From NCBI RefSeq assembly GCF_003071345.1, contig NZ_QCYK01000002.1, positions 496,001 through 560,000 of the forward strand: a stretch of 64,000 nt of DNA, given 5' to 3'. The notes under the pieces are model-generated. The model had not been told where the DNA came from, searched no databases, and saw only the letters and a program-made list of their open reading frames with translations. Below are positions 26,244-35,785 of the stretch, piece by piece (the stretch's first letter is position 1; every line of letters begins with the position of its first letter). A program made the position numbers and the translations under genes. This stretch comes from Chitinophaga parva. Lineage in GTDB: Bacteria > Bacteroidota > Bacteroidia > Chitinophagales > Chitinophagaceae.

Positions 26244-26585
26244 AAATTTTTTTACAACAGGATGGTACTTCCATCTTTATGCAACGTCTACTAACAGATT
26301 ACAGTACCAAAGGAAGGCTATCATGAAGCGCTAAGATTTGTTTATCCAGCTATCGTCAACCAAGATCAAGTTATTGTTTCTATTTACCGGCTATACCGGA
26401 TGGCAGGCCCTGCCTCCGCTATGCCCCCGCTGACAGCGCGCCCCGGCGCATAGTGCCCGAGATCATTTTTATTACCTGTAAAGACCTGTGCCCGTATTGC
26501 GTTTCACCGCGTATAAGGCCCCTGGTATGCCCGTGCTCCTGCACATGTATCCATACATTTCATTTACTAACAAAGTTCAACCAAT
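26244..26585. other. Gene-free leader region upstream of susC-like gene
   Basis: A 342-base gap between fecR and the receptor gene. It starts with an A/T run and the repeated block ATGGTACTTC at 26,262-26,271, which can fold as GATGG-tactt-CCATC. The rest has no convincing coding frame; it probably holds the receptor promoter and a long 5' leader. Confidence 0.45.
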
Positions 26586-29500
26586 ATGAAAAAAAATCTA
26601 AGATCGCTTCCGGTCTGCCTGGCCATGACGCTCCTGATGGGGCTCTCGCCTGCGGGCCTGCCATTGACGGCCACCGCGGCTGCCCAAACGGATGTGAAGA
26701 CCATCAACGTAAGCATCCAGGTGAAGAACAGACCCCTGCAGGAGGTGATGGATGACCTCACCAGCAAAACAGGTCTTAATTTCCATTATGATAAAACAGG
26801 GCTGGACCTTACAAAAAAGGTAAGCCTTAACTGTAATAAAACCCCGCTGGAAGAAGTGCTGAATAATCTCTCCACTCAAACCGGCCTTTCATTCACTATC
26901 AGGAACAATAAGATCATTGTGGGGGCGCGTACGGCAAACCCTCTCAACGCCGTAACGCTGATGGACAACGCAGCCCTGGACAAAGTGGTGAAGGGAAACG
27001 TGCGTGATGCAAAAGGCAACACAGTACCAGGTGTTACGGTGATGATCAAAGGCACCGCTAAAGGTACGCAGACCGCCGCAGACGGGAGTTTTAAGATCGA
27101 TGCCAATGCCGGTGATGTGCTGGTGTTCCGCTCCGTGGGCTTCCAGACCCGGGAGATCCCGGTAGGAGCCGGCGACCTGGGAGATGTAGTGCTCACGGAA
27201 AATGCCACCGGGCTGAATGAGCTGGTGGTAACGGCCCTCGGCATCAAACGCACGCCCAAGTCATTGACCTATTCCACCCAGCGTATAGGTGGCGAAGAAC
27301 TGTCTACCGTGAAAGACGCTAACATTATGAACTCCCTGTCTGGCAAAGCCGCCGGCATCACGGTAAACCGTAGCAGCTCTGGCGTGGGTGGTTCTGTAAA
27401 AGTAGTGCTGCGTGGCCTGAAATCAGCCCAGGGCTCTAACCAGCCTTTGTATGTGATAGATGGTATACCGATTACCAACTTCACCACCCAGCAGCCTAAC
27501 AGTAACTGGGGTGGTGATGGCAGCGGTACCGACTACTCTCCAGGCCGTGATGGTGGGGATGGTATTTCCAACCTGAACCCGGACGATATTGAAAGCATTT
27601 CCGTGCTGAAAGGCGCTTCTGCCGCGGCATTGTACGGTAGCCAGGCGGGCAATGGCGTGGTGCTCATCACCACCAAAAAAGGTAAAGCCGGCGTATCGCG
27701 CGTGGAGATCAGTTCCAGCCTTACCCTGGATAAAGCCACCATGCTGCCGGCGCTGCAAAATGAATACGGGCAGAGTGAGCCAGGGTCCACTTACAGCTGG
27801 GGTGCGCCCATCACCAACGCGCATGATAACCTCAAAGACTTCTTTAAAACCGGCAACACTTTTGTGAACAGCATTGGTATTTCCGGCGGTAATGAACAAC
27901 ACCAGACTTATTTCTCCTACGCCAATACGCACGCCAGTGGCGTGATGCCCACCAATGACCTGGGCCGGCATAACATCACCTTCCGCGAAACCGGTCATTT
28001 CCTGGATAACAAACTGACCCTGGAAGGAAGCGCCAATGCCGTGATCCAGAAACTGGAAAATGCGCCCGTAACAGGCTTGTATTTTAACCCCCTCACCGGT
28101 CTTTACCTGTTTCCCCGCGGGCTGGATCTTTCGCCTTACCGCAACCATTTTGAGTTGTACGATTCCTCGCGCAATATTTATCTCCAGAACTGGCCTTTCA
28201 ACGAAGACATCCAGCAAAACCCCTACTGGATCATTAACCGCAATAACAGCCAGGCGCGCAGGAACCGCACCATCTTCAGCGCCAGCGCCAAATATGATTT
28301 TACCAGCTTCCTTTCCCTGCAGCTGCGCGGTAACATAGACCGCACCAACGACACGTATGACGGGCAGTTCTACGCAGGCACCCACCCCGTGCTGGAGCCC
28401 AGTGGCAACGGCCGTTACATCACCAGCAACCTTACCACCACCCAAACTTATGGCGACGCTATCCTTACGTTCAACAAAGCATTGGGCAGCAATTTTAAAC
28501 TCACGGCACTGGCGGGTACTGCCATCACCGACCAGTTTACCAACGGGTTTAAAGCGGATTCTTATTCCGGCGGCCTCACCATCGCCAATAAATTCATTGT
28601 GCAGAATATGGCCAAAGGCAGCGCTTACCAGAGTGTGCCCAACAATCATAACCAGCTGCAATCCCTCTTTGGAAGCGCTAACCTTTCTTTCAAAGACATG
28701 ATCTTCCTGGATGCTAGTGTGCGCAACGACTGGTCGTCCAACCTCAGTTACACGCCCAATGGTTCTTACGCTTACCCCTCACTGGGCCTGTCCCTCATGC
28801 TGCACCAGTTGTTTAAACTGCCGGCCGCCATCACCTATGCAAAATTGCGGGGCACCTGGGCCCAGGTGGGAACCTCCGTACCACCTTACAAGACCCACTT
28901 GCAAAGTGGTTTGAGCACGGATGGCTCTTCTATTGCATTTAACTCCACCGCGCCTTTCACGGACCTGAAACCGGAAATGAGCCATGCAATAGAAGTAGGT
29001 ACTGAATGGCGTTTCTTCAGTGACAGGCTGAGTTTTGATGTGACCTACTACAAAACAAATGATGTAAACCAATACTTCCAGATCCCCGCACCCGCCGGTG
29101 CTACTTACGCTAATATGTTTGTAAACGCAGGTAACATCCAGAACCAGGGCGTGGAAGTAATGCTGGGCTACAACCTGGTGAGCAGCCACGATTTCAGCTG
29201 GACCACCAATGTGAACTTTGCCCTGAACCGCAACAAGGTATTGTCACTGGCACCGAGCATTGACAAGTTCCAGCTCACCAGTTCCAACACGTATGAATCT
29301 TACCTGGTGCCCGGTCATTCCTATGGCGATATCTATGGGAAGATCCTGTTGAAAGACAGCGCCGGCCGTGTGCAGATCGGCTCTGATGGCCTGCCCCTGG
29401 TAAGCGCGGATACCCGCTTTGTGGGCAATCCCAATCCCCGCTGGACACTGGGCTGGAACAACAGTTTCTCCTTCCACAAATTCTCCCTCAGCTTCCTGGT

Positions 29501-29957
29501 GGATGGCAAATTTGGTGGCCAGGTAATGTCTACCACCCAAGGTGTGCTGGATAAATACGGTGTATCACAGGTTACTGCCGATGCTCGCCAAGCCGGCGGT
29601 GTAAAGATCAATGGCGTGGGCCCGGATGGAAAACCCGTGACCACCATTGATGCACAGAAATGGTATGGCGTGATCGGCGGCCGTGACGGGGTAAGTGGTG
29701 AGTACATGTACAGCGCCACTACCGTGCGTTTGCGTGAACTGGCACTGGGTTACACCATCCCGCGTGCAGCCCTGGGTAATGGTTTTGTAAAGAGTATCCG
29801 CGTTTCATTGATCGGCAAGAACCTGATCTATTTCCACAAGGACGCTCCCTACGATCCGGATATCACCATGTCTACCGCCAACGGTCTTTCCGGTGTGGAC
29901 GCATTCAGCGTGCCGGCCGTACGCAGTTTTGGTGCCAGCCTGAATGTTTCTTTTTAA
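26586..29957 (+). CDS. SusC/RagA TonB-dependent receptor with STN signalling domain
   Basis: A 1123-residue outer-membrane transporter for a glycan or similar nutrient. In order: signal peptide (1 to about 34), STN domain (about 40-115, VKNRPLQEVMDDLTSKTGLN), a carboxypeptidase-regulatory-like beta domain (about 135-210, GNVRDAKGNTVPGVTVMIKG), a plug (about 215-350, with VDGIPI-like YVIDGIPI and AALYGSQAGNGVVLITTKKG), and a large barrel ending in the terminal Phe of NVSF. The STN domain shows that it signals to the upstream FecR/sigma pair. Its SusD partner follows after 22 bases. Confidence 0.95.
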   Translation: MKKNLRSLPVCLAMTLLMGLSPAGLPLTATAAAQTDVKTINVSIQVKNRPLQEVMDDLTSKTGLNFHYDKTGLDLTKKVSLNCNKTPLEEVLNNLSTQTGLSFTIRNNKIIVGARTANPLNAVTLMDNAALDKVVKGNVRDAKGNTVPGVTVMIKGTAKGTQTAADGSFKIDANAGDVLVFRSVGFQTREIPVGAGDLGDVVLTENATGLNELVVTALGIKRTPKSLTYSTQRIGGEELSTVKDANIMNSLSGKAAGITVNRSSSGVGGSVKVVLRGLKSAQGSNQPLYVIDGIPITNFTTQQPNSNWGGDGSGTDYSPGRDGGDGISNLNPDDIESISVLKGASAAALYGSQAGNGVVLITTKKGKAGVSRVEISSSLTLDKATMLPALQNEYGQSEPGSTYSWGAPITNAHDNLKDFFKTGNTFVNSIGISGGNEQHQTYFSYANTHASGVMPTNDLGRHNITFRETGHFLDNKLTLEGSANAVIQKLENAPVTGLYFNPLTGLYLFPRGLDLSPYRNHFELYDSSRNIYLQNWPFNEDIQQNPYWIINRNNSQARRNRTIFSASAKYDFTSFLSLQLRGNIDRTNDTYDGQFYAGTHPVLEPSGNGRYITSNLTTTQTYGDAILTFNKALGSNFKLTALAGTAITDQFTNGFKADSYSGGLTIANKFIVQNMAKGSAYQSVPNNHNQLQSLFGSANLSFKDMIFLDASVRNDWSSNLSYTPNGSYAYPSLGLSLMLHQLFKLPAAITYAKLRGTWAQVGTSVPPYKTHLQSGLSTDGSSIAFNSTAPFTDLKPEMSHAIEVGTEWRFFSDRLSFDVTYYKTNDVNQYFQIPAPAGATYANMFVNAGNIQNQGVEVMLGYNLVSSHDFSWTTNVNFALNRNKVLSLAPSIDKFQLTSSNTYESYLVPGHSYGDIYGKILLKDSAGRVQIGSDGLPLVSADTRFVGNPNPRWTLGWNNSFSFHKFSLSFLVDGKFGGQVMSTTQGVLDKYGVSQVTADARQAGGVKINGVGPDGKPVTTIDAQKWYGVIGGRDGVSGEYMYSATTVRLRELALGYTIPRAALGNGFVKSIRVSLIGKNLIYFHKDAPYDPDITMSTANGLSGVDAFSVPAVRSFGASLNVSF

Positions 29958-29979
29958 GTAAACTTTTTAATCCGCAATC

Positions 29980-31608
29980 ATGAATATCAGCTATATCAGC
30001 CGCCGGCCATTTGCCTGGATCATCGCACTGGTGGCGGCATTGGGCCTGGCTTCCTGTACAAAGAGCTTTGAAGCCTACAATACGGACAATACCACTTTCA
30101 GCGAAGACGAGCTGAAGCCGGACTTCCAGTACATTGGCGCTTACTTCCCGGAAATACAGTCTTCCATTTACTATAATTTCAACAATACCACCTGGGAGTA
30201 CCAGCTGCAGCAAAACCTTATTGCAGACTGTTACTCCGGCTACATGATGAGCCCCGATCCCTTCCGTGGCAATATCAATAACCTGAACTACTCCCTGGTG
30301 GATGGCTGGAACGGTTATCCCTTCAGCCTTGCCTATGCGCATGTGATGGGCCCTGTGGCCCAGGTGGCCCGCAAAGGCGCCCGCGAGGCTGCGCCGGATT
30401 TCTGGGCCATAGCGCTCATCCTTAAAGTGGAAGGCATGCACCGGGTTACAGATATTTATGGCCCCATCCCGTACACTCACTATGGTGAAAGCACTACCAC
30501 CGCTGCATACGATGATCAGGCCACGGTATACCATAAGTTCTTTGATGAACTGGATACCGCAGTAACCAACCTGAAAGCCTACATGGCAAAGTACCCCGGC
30601 AAAAAGCCGTTTGAAAAATTTGACATGGTGTTTGGCGGGGATTACAGCAAATGGCTGAAGTTTGCCAATTCCCTTCGCTTGCGCCTGGCCCTGCGCCTGG
30701 CGTATGTGGAAGAAGCCCGCGGCAAAGCAGAAGCAGCAAAAGCAGTGAACCCGGATAATGGCGGCCTGCTGGAATCGCCCAAGGAAAACGTGATGGTAAG
30801 TGGTTTCGGGATCAAACACCCGCTGAATACGATCACTTCCGCCTGGACAGACATTAGCATGAACGCCAGTATGGAATCCTTCCTGGTGGGATATAACGAT
30901 CCGCGCCTGCCCCTGTTCTTTGACCCTACCACGGAAGGTGGCCTGGGTGGCAAATACAAGGGTATACGTATAGGCAGTAGCGTTACCGCCAAGCCTGGCT
31001 ACACCGGTTTCTCCACGCTGGCTTATGTTACGGCCAACACCTTTGCGCCGGATGCGCCAATCCAGTTGATGACCTCCGCTGAAATATGGTTCCTCCGCGC
31101 GGAAGGCGCGCTGCGTGGCTGGCCCAATATGGGAGGCACCGTACAGGAGCTGTATGAAAAGGGGATCACCACTTCTTTCTCCCAGTGGGAGGTTGCAGAA
31201 AAAGCACCGGATTATATTGCCGATGCCACCAGCAAGCCCCTGGCCTATGTAGACCCGAAGAACGCGGAGAACAATGCGCCGGCTACCACAGCCATCACGA
31301 TCAAGTGGGACGATGCGGCCACTTTTGAAACAAAGCTGGAACGCATCCTTACCCAGAAATGGATCGCCGTATTCCCGGAAGGGCAGGAAGCATGGACGGA
31401 ATACCGCCGCACCGGTTATCCCAAATTATTCCCCGTGGTGAACAACCTTAGCAATAATACGATTGACACCAGGATCCAGATCCGCCGCATCAACTTCCCG
31501 CTGCAGGAAAGAAATATCAACGCCGCGGAAGTGGCCAAGGCGGTGACCCTGCTGGGCGGGCCGGATACGGGTGGCACGCCGCTGTGGTGGGATAAGAAGC
31601 CGCACTAA
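29980..31608 (+). CDS. SusD/RagB-family outer-membrane lipoprotein
   Basis: A 542-residue surface lipoprotein that binds the substrate and caps the SusC barrel. The signal peptide ends in LASC with C26 as the lipidated residue. The body has the helical SusD layout, e.g. SKWLKFANSLRLRLALRLAYVEE near 222-244 and SAEIWFLRAEGALRGW near 366-381, close to the SusD-like_2 group. Its position 22 bases after SusC indicates one transcript. The locus has no neighbouring glycoside hydrolase, so the substrate cannot be inferred. Confidence 0.93.
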   Translation: MNISYISRRPFAWIIALVAALGLASCTKSFEAYNTDNTTFSEDELKPDFQYIGAYFPEIQSSIYYNFNNTTWEYQLQQNLIADCYSGYMMSPDPFRGNINNLNYSLVDGWNGYPFSLAYAHVMGPVAQVARKGAREAAPDFWAIALILKVEGMHRVTDIYGPIPYTHYGESTTTAAYDDQATVYHKFFDELDTAVTNLKAYMAKYPGKKPFEKFDMVFGGDYSKWLKFANSLRLRLALRLAYVEEARGKAEAAKAVNPDNGGLLESPKENVMVSGFGIKHPLNTITSAWTDISMNASMESFLVGYNDPRLPLFFDPTTEGGLGGKYKGIRIGSSVTAKPGYTGFSTLAYVTANTFAPDAPIQLMTSAEIWFLRAEGALRGWPNMGGTVQELYEKGITTSFSQWEVAEKAPDYIADATSKPLAYVDPKNAENNAPATTAITIKWDDAATFETKLERILTQKWIAVFPEGQEAWTEYRRTGYPKLFPVVNNLSNNTIDTRIQIRRINFPLQERNINAAEVAKAVTLLGGPDTGGTPLWWDKKPH

Positions 31609-31645
31609 CCACGCCTTTGTCATAAACCGTTAGCATACACAAAAC

Positions 31646-31677
31646 AAAAAGTCCTGCCACGCGTGGCAGGACTTTTT
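31646..31677. terminator. Bidirectional intrinsic terminator
   Basis: A perfect palindrome, GTCCTGCCACG paired with CGTGGCAGGAC, flanked by A5 on the left and T5 on the right. It lies between the convergent susD-like and esterase genes and can stop transcription from both. Confidence 0.9.
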
Positions 31678-31703
31678 GTTGGATATAGCAGCAAGGCAAA
31701 AAA

Positions 31704-32528
31704 TTATTTCGCAGCGGCATTGTCAAAGTAATGAGAGAAGAAGAGCAGCTGGAACTGGATGGAGTTGCCCCAGTATTCCCAGTTGTGCTCACCCGGGCGT
31801 TCAATGTAATCGTGGTGAATGCCCATGGCCAGCAGTTTGGCGTGGAGGGCTTTGTTCACATCATAAAAGAAATCACGCACGCCGCAGTCAAAGATGATGG
31901 CGAGCTGCCCGTTCTTCAGGCTGGAGGCCTGTTCCATCACGGTCCATTTATCCCAGTTGTGCGCAGCGGTATCTAAAGGCCCAAGGCGTTTGGCCACTTC
32001 CCAGTTTTGCGGGAAAGGGCGTACATCCACGCCGCCGCTCATGCTGCCCACGGCACCAAACATATCGGGGTGGCGCAGGGCATTCCACAGGGCGCCATGC
32101 CCGCCCATGCTCAGGCCAGTGATGGCGCGGCCGGTACGGTTGGCAATGGTGGCGTAATGTGCATCCACATAAGCCGGCAGTTCTGTGCTGATAAAGGTTT
32201 CATAGCGGTAGTTGCTGTCTACAGGGCTGTTCCAGTACCAGCTGTTATTCCCATCCGGGCATACAAAGATCCAATGGTGTGCATCTGCCTGTGCCCGCAG
32301 GTAGGGCGCCATGTGGCGGGCATAATCGCTGTGATTGCCGGAATAGCCATTGAGCAGGTATACCACGTGCAGGCCCCTGAGCGATTTTACGTGGGCGGGC
32401 GCTATTACCACGCATTTTACATTTTTGTGCATAGCGGCGCTGGGCACCAGCACCGTGTCCACACTGGCTGCGCGGGCGCTGATAAAGGCGGCGGCCAGCA
32501 GGAGGGTGGCTAATATTTTTCTGATCAT
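31704..32528 (-). CDS. Secreted esterase of the esterase-D/antigen-85 fold
   Basis: A 275-residue alpha/beta hydrolase with a signal peptide starting MIRKILATLLLAAAF; I prefer this ATG over an upstream one eleven codons earlier, which would bury the signal. The oxyanion region reads YLLNGYSGNHSDY, the nucleophile elbow is GLSMGGHG, and a catalytic His candidate lies in GEHNWEYW near the C-terminus. Family members are carbohydrate esterases (acetyl- or feruloyl-type) or S-formylglutathione hydrolase-like enzymes. Export plus the nearby SusCD locus makes carbohydrate deacylation plausible. Confidence 0.87.
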   Translation of the reverse strand: MIRKILATLLLAAAFISARAASVDTVLVPSAAMHKNVKCVVIAPAHVKSLRGLHVVYLLNGYSGNHSDYARHMAPYLRAQADAHHWIFVCPDGNNSWYWNSPVDSNYRYETFISTELPAYVDAHYATIANRTGRAITGLSMGGHGALWNALRHPDMFGAVGSMSGGVDVRPFPQNWEVAKRLGPLDTAAHNWDKWTVMEQASSLKNGQLAIIFDCGVRDFFYDVNKALHAKLLAMGIHHDYIERPGEHNWEYWGNSIQFQLLFFSHYFDNAAAK

Positions 32529-32600
32529 GAGCGTAGTTTCGTTTGGCTCAAAATACAACATGCCGGCAATTTTTAAAAGCGGTGCCGGTGGGCCATAAAA

Positions 32601-32637
32601 AAAGCGGCTGCCATCCGTTTGAAGAGGCAGCCGCTTT
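32601..32637 (-). terminator. Intrinsic terminator of the M1 peptidase gene
   Basis: AAAGCGGCTGCC (32,601-32,612) pairs with GGCAGCCGCTTT (32,626-32,637). On the minus strand the stem is followed by a run of T (seven A on the plus strand from 32,597), 20 bases past the stop of the M1 gene. Confidence 0.9.
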
Positions 32638-32656
32638 ATGCTAAAAAATTGCTGTA

Positions 32657-34993
32657 TTATTTACCCTGCGCTTTCTGCATGGGGTTACCACCGCCGCTGG
32701 CGCCACGGGGCAATTGCTCCTGGCGGAACAGCTCAAAGCGGGAGGGCTGTACCGTACGCGGATAAGCATTGTTGCTCTCGTCAATGTCTGCCGTTTCACG
32801 GTAGGGGTCCAGGCGGATGGCCACTACTTCCTTGTCTTTTGCAAACACTTTGCTCACCTGGTTTTCATTCTTGCGCCAGATGTAAGCAGAGATGCGGTCC
32901 ACTTCCTTGCTGCCATCGGCAAAGGTCCACTCAATGATGAGGGGCATTACCATGCCGCCTTTGTTGGTAAAGGTCAGCTCGTAGAAGTTCTTGTTACTGT
33001 CATACAGTTTTTTCTCTTCCGGCGTGAGGCCGTCGTAGAATTTCTTGTAGGCAGCCTTGTCGTCTTCACTTACAGCAAAGCGGTTGTAGTGGCTGTAAAA
33101 ATCCTGCAGGGCCGTGTCCTGGTCTACCGTGAAAGGTACGCCGGCAGCGCGGTTGCGCGTGTTGGCAATGTGTACGGCATTCTGGTCGTAGGCTGCCTGC
33201 TGGATCTTGTTTTCCACGTCAGGATTGTGGGTGTTGAGTTTGTACAGCTTCACACTGTCAAGTGAAATGTCTACCGGCTCTGTGCTGTAGAACCATCCTC
33301 TCCAGAACCAGTCCAGGTCCACCGCAGAGGCGTCTTCCATAGTGCGGAAGAAGTCAGACGGGGTGGGATGTTTGAAGGCCCAGCGCTGTGCGTAGGTCTT
33401 GAAGGCAAAGTCAAACAGCTCACGGCCCATGATGGTTTCCCGCAGGATGTTGAGGCCTGTGGCGGGTTTTGCATAAGCATTGGGTCCAAAGCCGATGATG
33501 TTTTCAGAGTTGGTCATGATGGGCTCCAGCTGGTCTTTGGGCAGCTTCATGTAGTCCACGATCTTGTGGGCAGGGCCGCGGCTGGAGGGATAGTTCTTAT
33601 CCCACTCCTGTTCCGCCATGAACTGGCAGAAGGTGTTCAGGCCTTCATCCATCCAGGTCCACTGGCGCTCATCAGAGTTTACGATCATGGGGAAGAAGTT
33701 ATGGCCCACTTCGTGGATGATCACGCCGATCATACCATTCTTCACGGCTTCAGAGTAGGTACCGTCTTTCTCCGCGCGGCCATAGTTGAAGCAGATCATC
33801 GGGTATTCCATCCCGTTGGAAGCTTCTACGGAAATAGCCACCGGGTAAGGATAAGTGATGGTGTGTTTGGAGTAGCTTTTGATGGTGTGCGCCACTACCT
33901 TGGTAGAGTAACGGCTGTAAAGCGGGTAGGCTTCAGGGCCGTAGTACGACATGGCCATTACGTGCTTGCCATCTACGTTTGCAGCCATGGCATCCCATAC
34001 CAGGCGGCGGGAAGATACCCATGCAAAGTCGCGCACATTGTGGGCTTCAAATACAAAGGTCTTGGTACCGGTGGCTTTGTTCTGCATGGCGTGTTTCGCT
34101 TCATCCAGGGTCACCACTTCCACCGGCGTATTGCTGCTTTGTGCTTTCTGCCAGCGCTGGAACTGTGCAGGCGTCAGCATTTCCTTATAGTTCTGGCATT
34201 CACCCGTACCACCCACTACGTGATCGGCGGGTACGGTCATGCGTACTTTAAAGTTGCCAAAGGCCAGGGCAAACTCACCGCGGCCGGTGAACTGTTTGTT
34301 CTGCCAGCCCTGGAAGTCGCTGTACACGGCCATGCGCGGGTACCACTGGGTAATGGTGTAGAGGTAGTTGCCATCTTCCTTGAAATATTCATAGCCACCA
34401 CGGCCACCTTCCACCATGCGGTCAGAGATATTGTAGGACCAGTTCACTTTGAAGGTGATCTTCTGGCCGGGCGCCAGTTCCTTGGGCAGGTCTACGCGCA
34501 TCATGGTCTGGTTGATGGTGTAAGACAGCTTGTTGCCGGCGGCATCCGTCACAGACCGGATCTTATCGCCCAGGCCTTCGCCTCCTTTGCCCAGGAGGGA
34601 ATTTACCTGGCGCATGCTCAGCTTATCCTGCATTTTGCTGCCGTCAAAGCTGTTGTTATCGCTTTTCGGATCATGTTCGTTCTCGTCCAGCTGCAGCCAG
34701 AGGTAGGAGAGCGGGTCCGGTGAATTGTTGTAATAGGTAATGGTTTCAGCACCGGTCAGTTGCTGGTGGATATCGTCCAGGGTAGCGCTGATATCGTAGT
34801 CAGCGCGTTGCTGCCAGTACTGCGGGCCGGGCGCCCCGGACGCGGAGCGGTAGCCATTCGGGTCAGGGAGGATGGTACCCAGCTGCTCAAAGCGGTTACC
34901 ATGGTTAGATCCAGGATTGTTCATGATATCCTGTGCATGGGCCCATGTAGCAGCGCTTATCCCCAAGGCGAGGCATAGCGTTCTTTTTGTCAT
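32657..34993 (-). CDS. M1-family (gluzincin) metallopeptidase
   Basis: A 778-residue exported zinc aminopeptidase-like protein. The signal peptide starts MTKRTLCLALGISAATWAHAQ-type; the ATG at 34,993 is preferred to a TTG two codons upstream. The zinc site is H427-E428-VG-H431 with E450 eighteen residues later (HExxH-x18-E). The usual GxMEN substrate motif appears as NGMEYP. Probably periplasmic or outer-membrane; trims peptides. It follows the HupE-like gene on the same strand after 55 bases and is likely co-transcribed. Confidence 0.92.
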   Translation of the reverse strand: MTKRTLCLALGISAATWAHAQDIMNNPGSNHGNRFEQLGTILPDPNGYRSASGAPGPQYWQQRADYDISATLDDIHQQLTGAETITYYNNSPDPLSYLWLQLDENEHDPKSDNNSFDGSKMQDKLSMRQVNSLLGKGGEGLGDKIRSVTDAAGNKLSYTINQTMMRVDLPKELAPGQKITFKVNWSYNISDRMVEGGRGGYEYFKEDGNYLYTITQWYPRMAVYSDFQGWQNKQFTGRGEFALAFGNFKVRMTVPADHVVGGTGECQNYKEMLTPAQFQRWQKAQSSNTPVEVVTLDEAKHAMQNKATGTKTFVFEAHNVRDFAWVSSRRLVWDAMAANVDGKHVMAMSYYGPEAYPLYSRYSTKVVAHTIKSYSKHTITYPYPVAISVEASNGMEYPMICFNYGRAEKDGTYSEAVKNGMIGVIIHEVGHNFFPMIVNSDERQWTWMDEGLNTFCQFMAEQEWDKNYPSSRGPAHKIVDYMKLPKDQLEPIMTNSENIIGFGPNAYAKPATGLNILRETIMGRELFDFAFKTYAQRWAFKHPTPSDFFRTMEDASAVDLDWFWRGWFYSTEPVDISLDSVKLYKLNTHNPDVENKIQQAAYDQNAVHIANTRNRAAGVPFTVDQDTALQDFYSHYNRFAVSEDDKAAYKKFYDGLTPEEKKLYDSNKNFYELTFTNKGGMVMPLIIEWTFADGSKEVDRISAYIWRKNENQVSKVFAKDKEVVAIRLDPYRETADIDESNNAYPRTVQPSRFELFRQEQLPRGASGGGNPMQKAQGK

Positions 34994-35048
34994 AAGCAAT
35001 TCGAGAGTTTAGATGTGGTTGAGTGCTTTTATGTTGCGCTAAAAAAAA

Positions 35049-35711
35049 TCAGTTGGCAGTGGCCAGTACGTACCCGCGTTCAATCACCATTTGCAGGGCT
35101 ACGCCAAAGATGGCCGACGAAATAAAGAAACACCAGTTGCGCAGCGATACCTGGAATACGCCCGTAACCAAAGCGGCCAGCAGCAATACGCAAATAACAA
35201 TAACGATCTGCCCGCATTCCAGTCCCAGGTTAAAGGCCAGTAAAGGCTGCACAATATTGGTACCGGTGCCCAGCAGGCTTTTGAGGTAATTGGAAAACCC
35301 CAGTCCGTGTATGAGCCCGAAGAAGAGGGCAAAAAAATAATTCAGCTGCACGCCACCTTTTGCGGAAGCGGCATATGTCATTTTGAGCCGTCCTGTTTTA
35401 GACGAATAACCGGGAATGCCACGCGCAGGCGAAGCGGGCTTCCGGACAATGTTAGAAAATGCCGTGATCAGAATGGTAACCGGTATCAGGAATTCGATCA
35501 GGTTTCGGTTGACGTGCAAATAGCTTAACACACTTAGCGCCAGGGTAATGGAATGCCCAACGGTAAAGGCGGTGACCAGCACCAGTACTTTCTTCCAGTC
35601 TTGCAATAGGTAAAGCGCACACAGCGCCGTCACAAATAGAATATGATCGTAACCTCGCCAATCCAGGATATGCTGCCACCCCGTCTCAAAATACAATCCA
35701 AACTCCTGCAT
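35049..35711 (-). CDS. HupE/UreJ-family membrane protein
   Basis: A 220-residue polytopic membrane protein with about six spans. Conserved polar residues inside spans include DHILFV near 22, GHSITLALS near 52, and GLIHGLGFSNYL near 135, typical of HupE/UreJ nickel- or metal-transport proteins. No hydrogenase or urease genes are nearby, so metal transport is only a family-level guess. It is divergent from the DUF6702-type gene with 74 bases between and is probably in one transcript with the M1 peptidase. Confidence 0.87.
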   Translation of the reverse strand: MQEFGLYFETGWQHILDWRGYDHILFVTALCALYLLQDWKKVLVLVTAFTVGHSITLALSVLSYLHVNRNLIEFLIPVTILITAFSNIVRKPASPARGIPGYSSKTGRLKMTYAASAKGGVQLNYFFALFFGLIHGLGFSNYLKSLLGTGTNIVQPLLAFNLGLECGQIVIVICVLLLAALVTGVFQVSLRNWCFFISSAIFGVALQMVIERGYVLATAN

Positions 35712-35739
35712 TGCCTATATTTGTATTTGTCTAATTTTG
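35711..35739 (+). promoter_or_regulatory. Bacteroidota-type promoter for the DUF6702-type gene
   Basis: TTG at 35,711-35,713 and a perfect -7 box TAATTTTG (TAnnTTTG) at 35,732-35,739, separated by 18 bases. The expected start of transcription is near 35,745, about 40 bases before the ATG. Confidence 0.65.
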
Positions 35740-35785
35740 GTAATGATAAAAAGATTGCCGTAATAATTCAAATTTTTAGCGTTCA

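Noticed and set aside
26453..26755. 100-codon frame in the SusC leader
   Set aside because: Overlaps the signal peptide region of SusC out of frame; Cys/Pro-rich, no homology recognised.
33368..34723. 451-codon plus-strand frame
   Set aside because: Antisense to the M1 peptidase with an intact zinc site.
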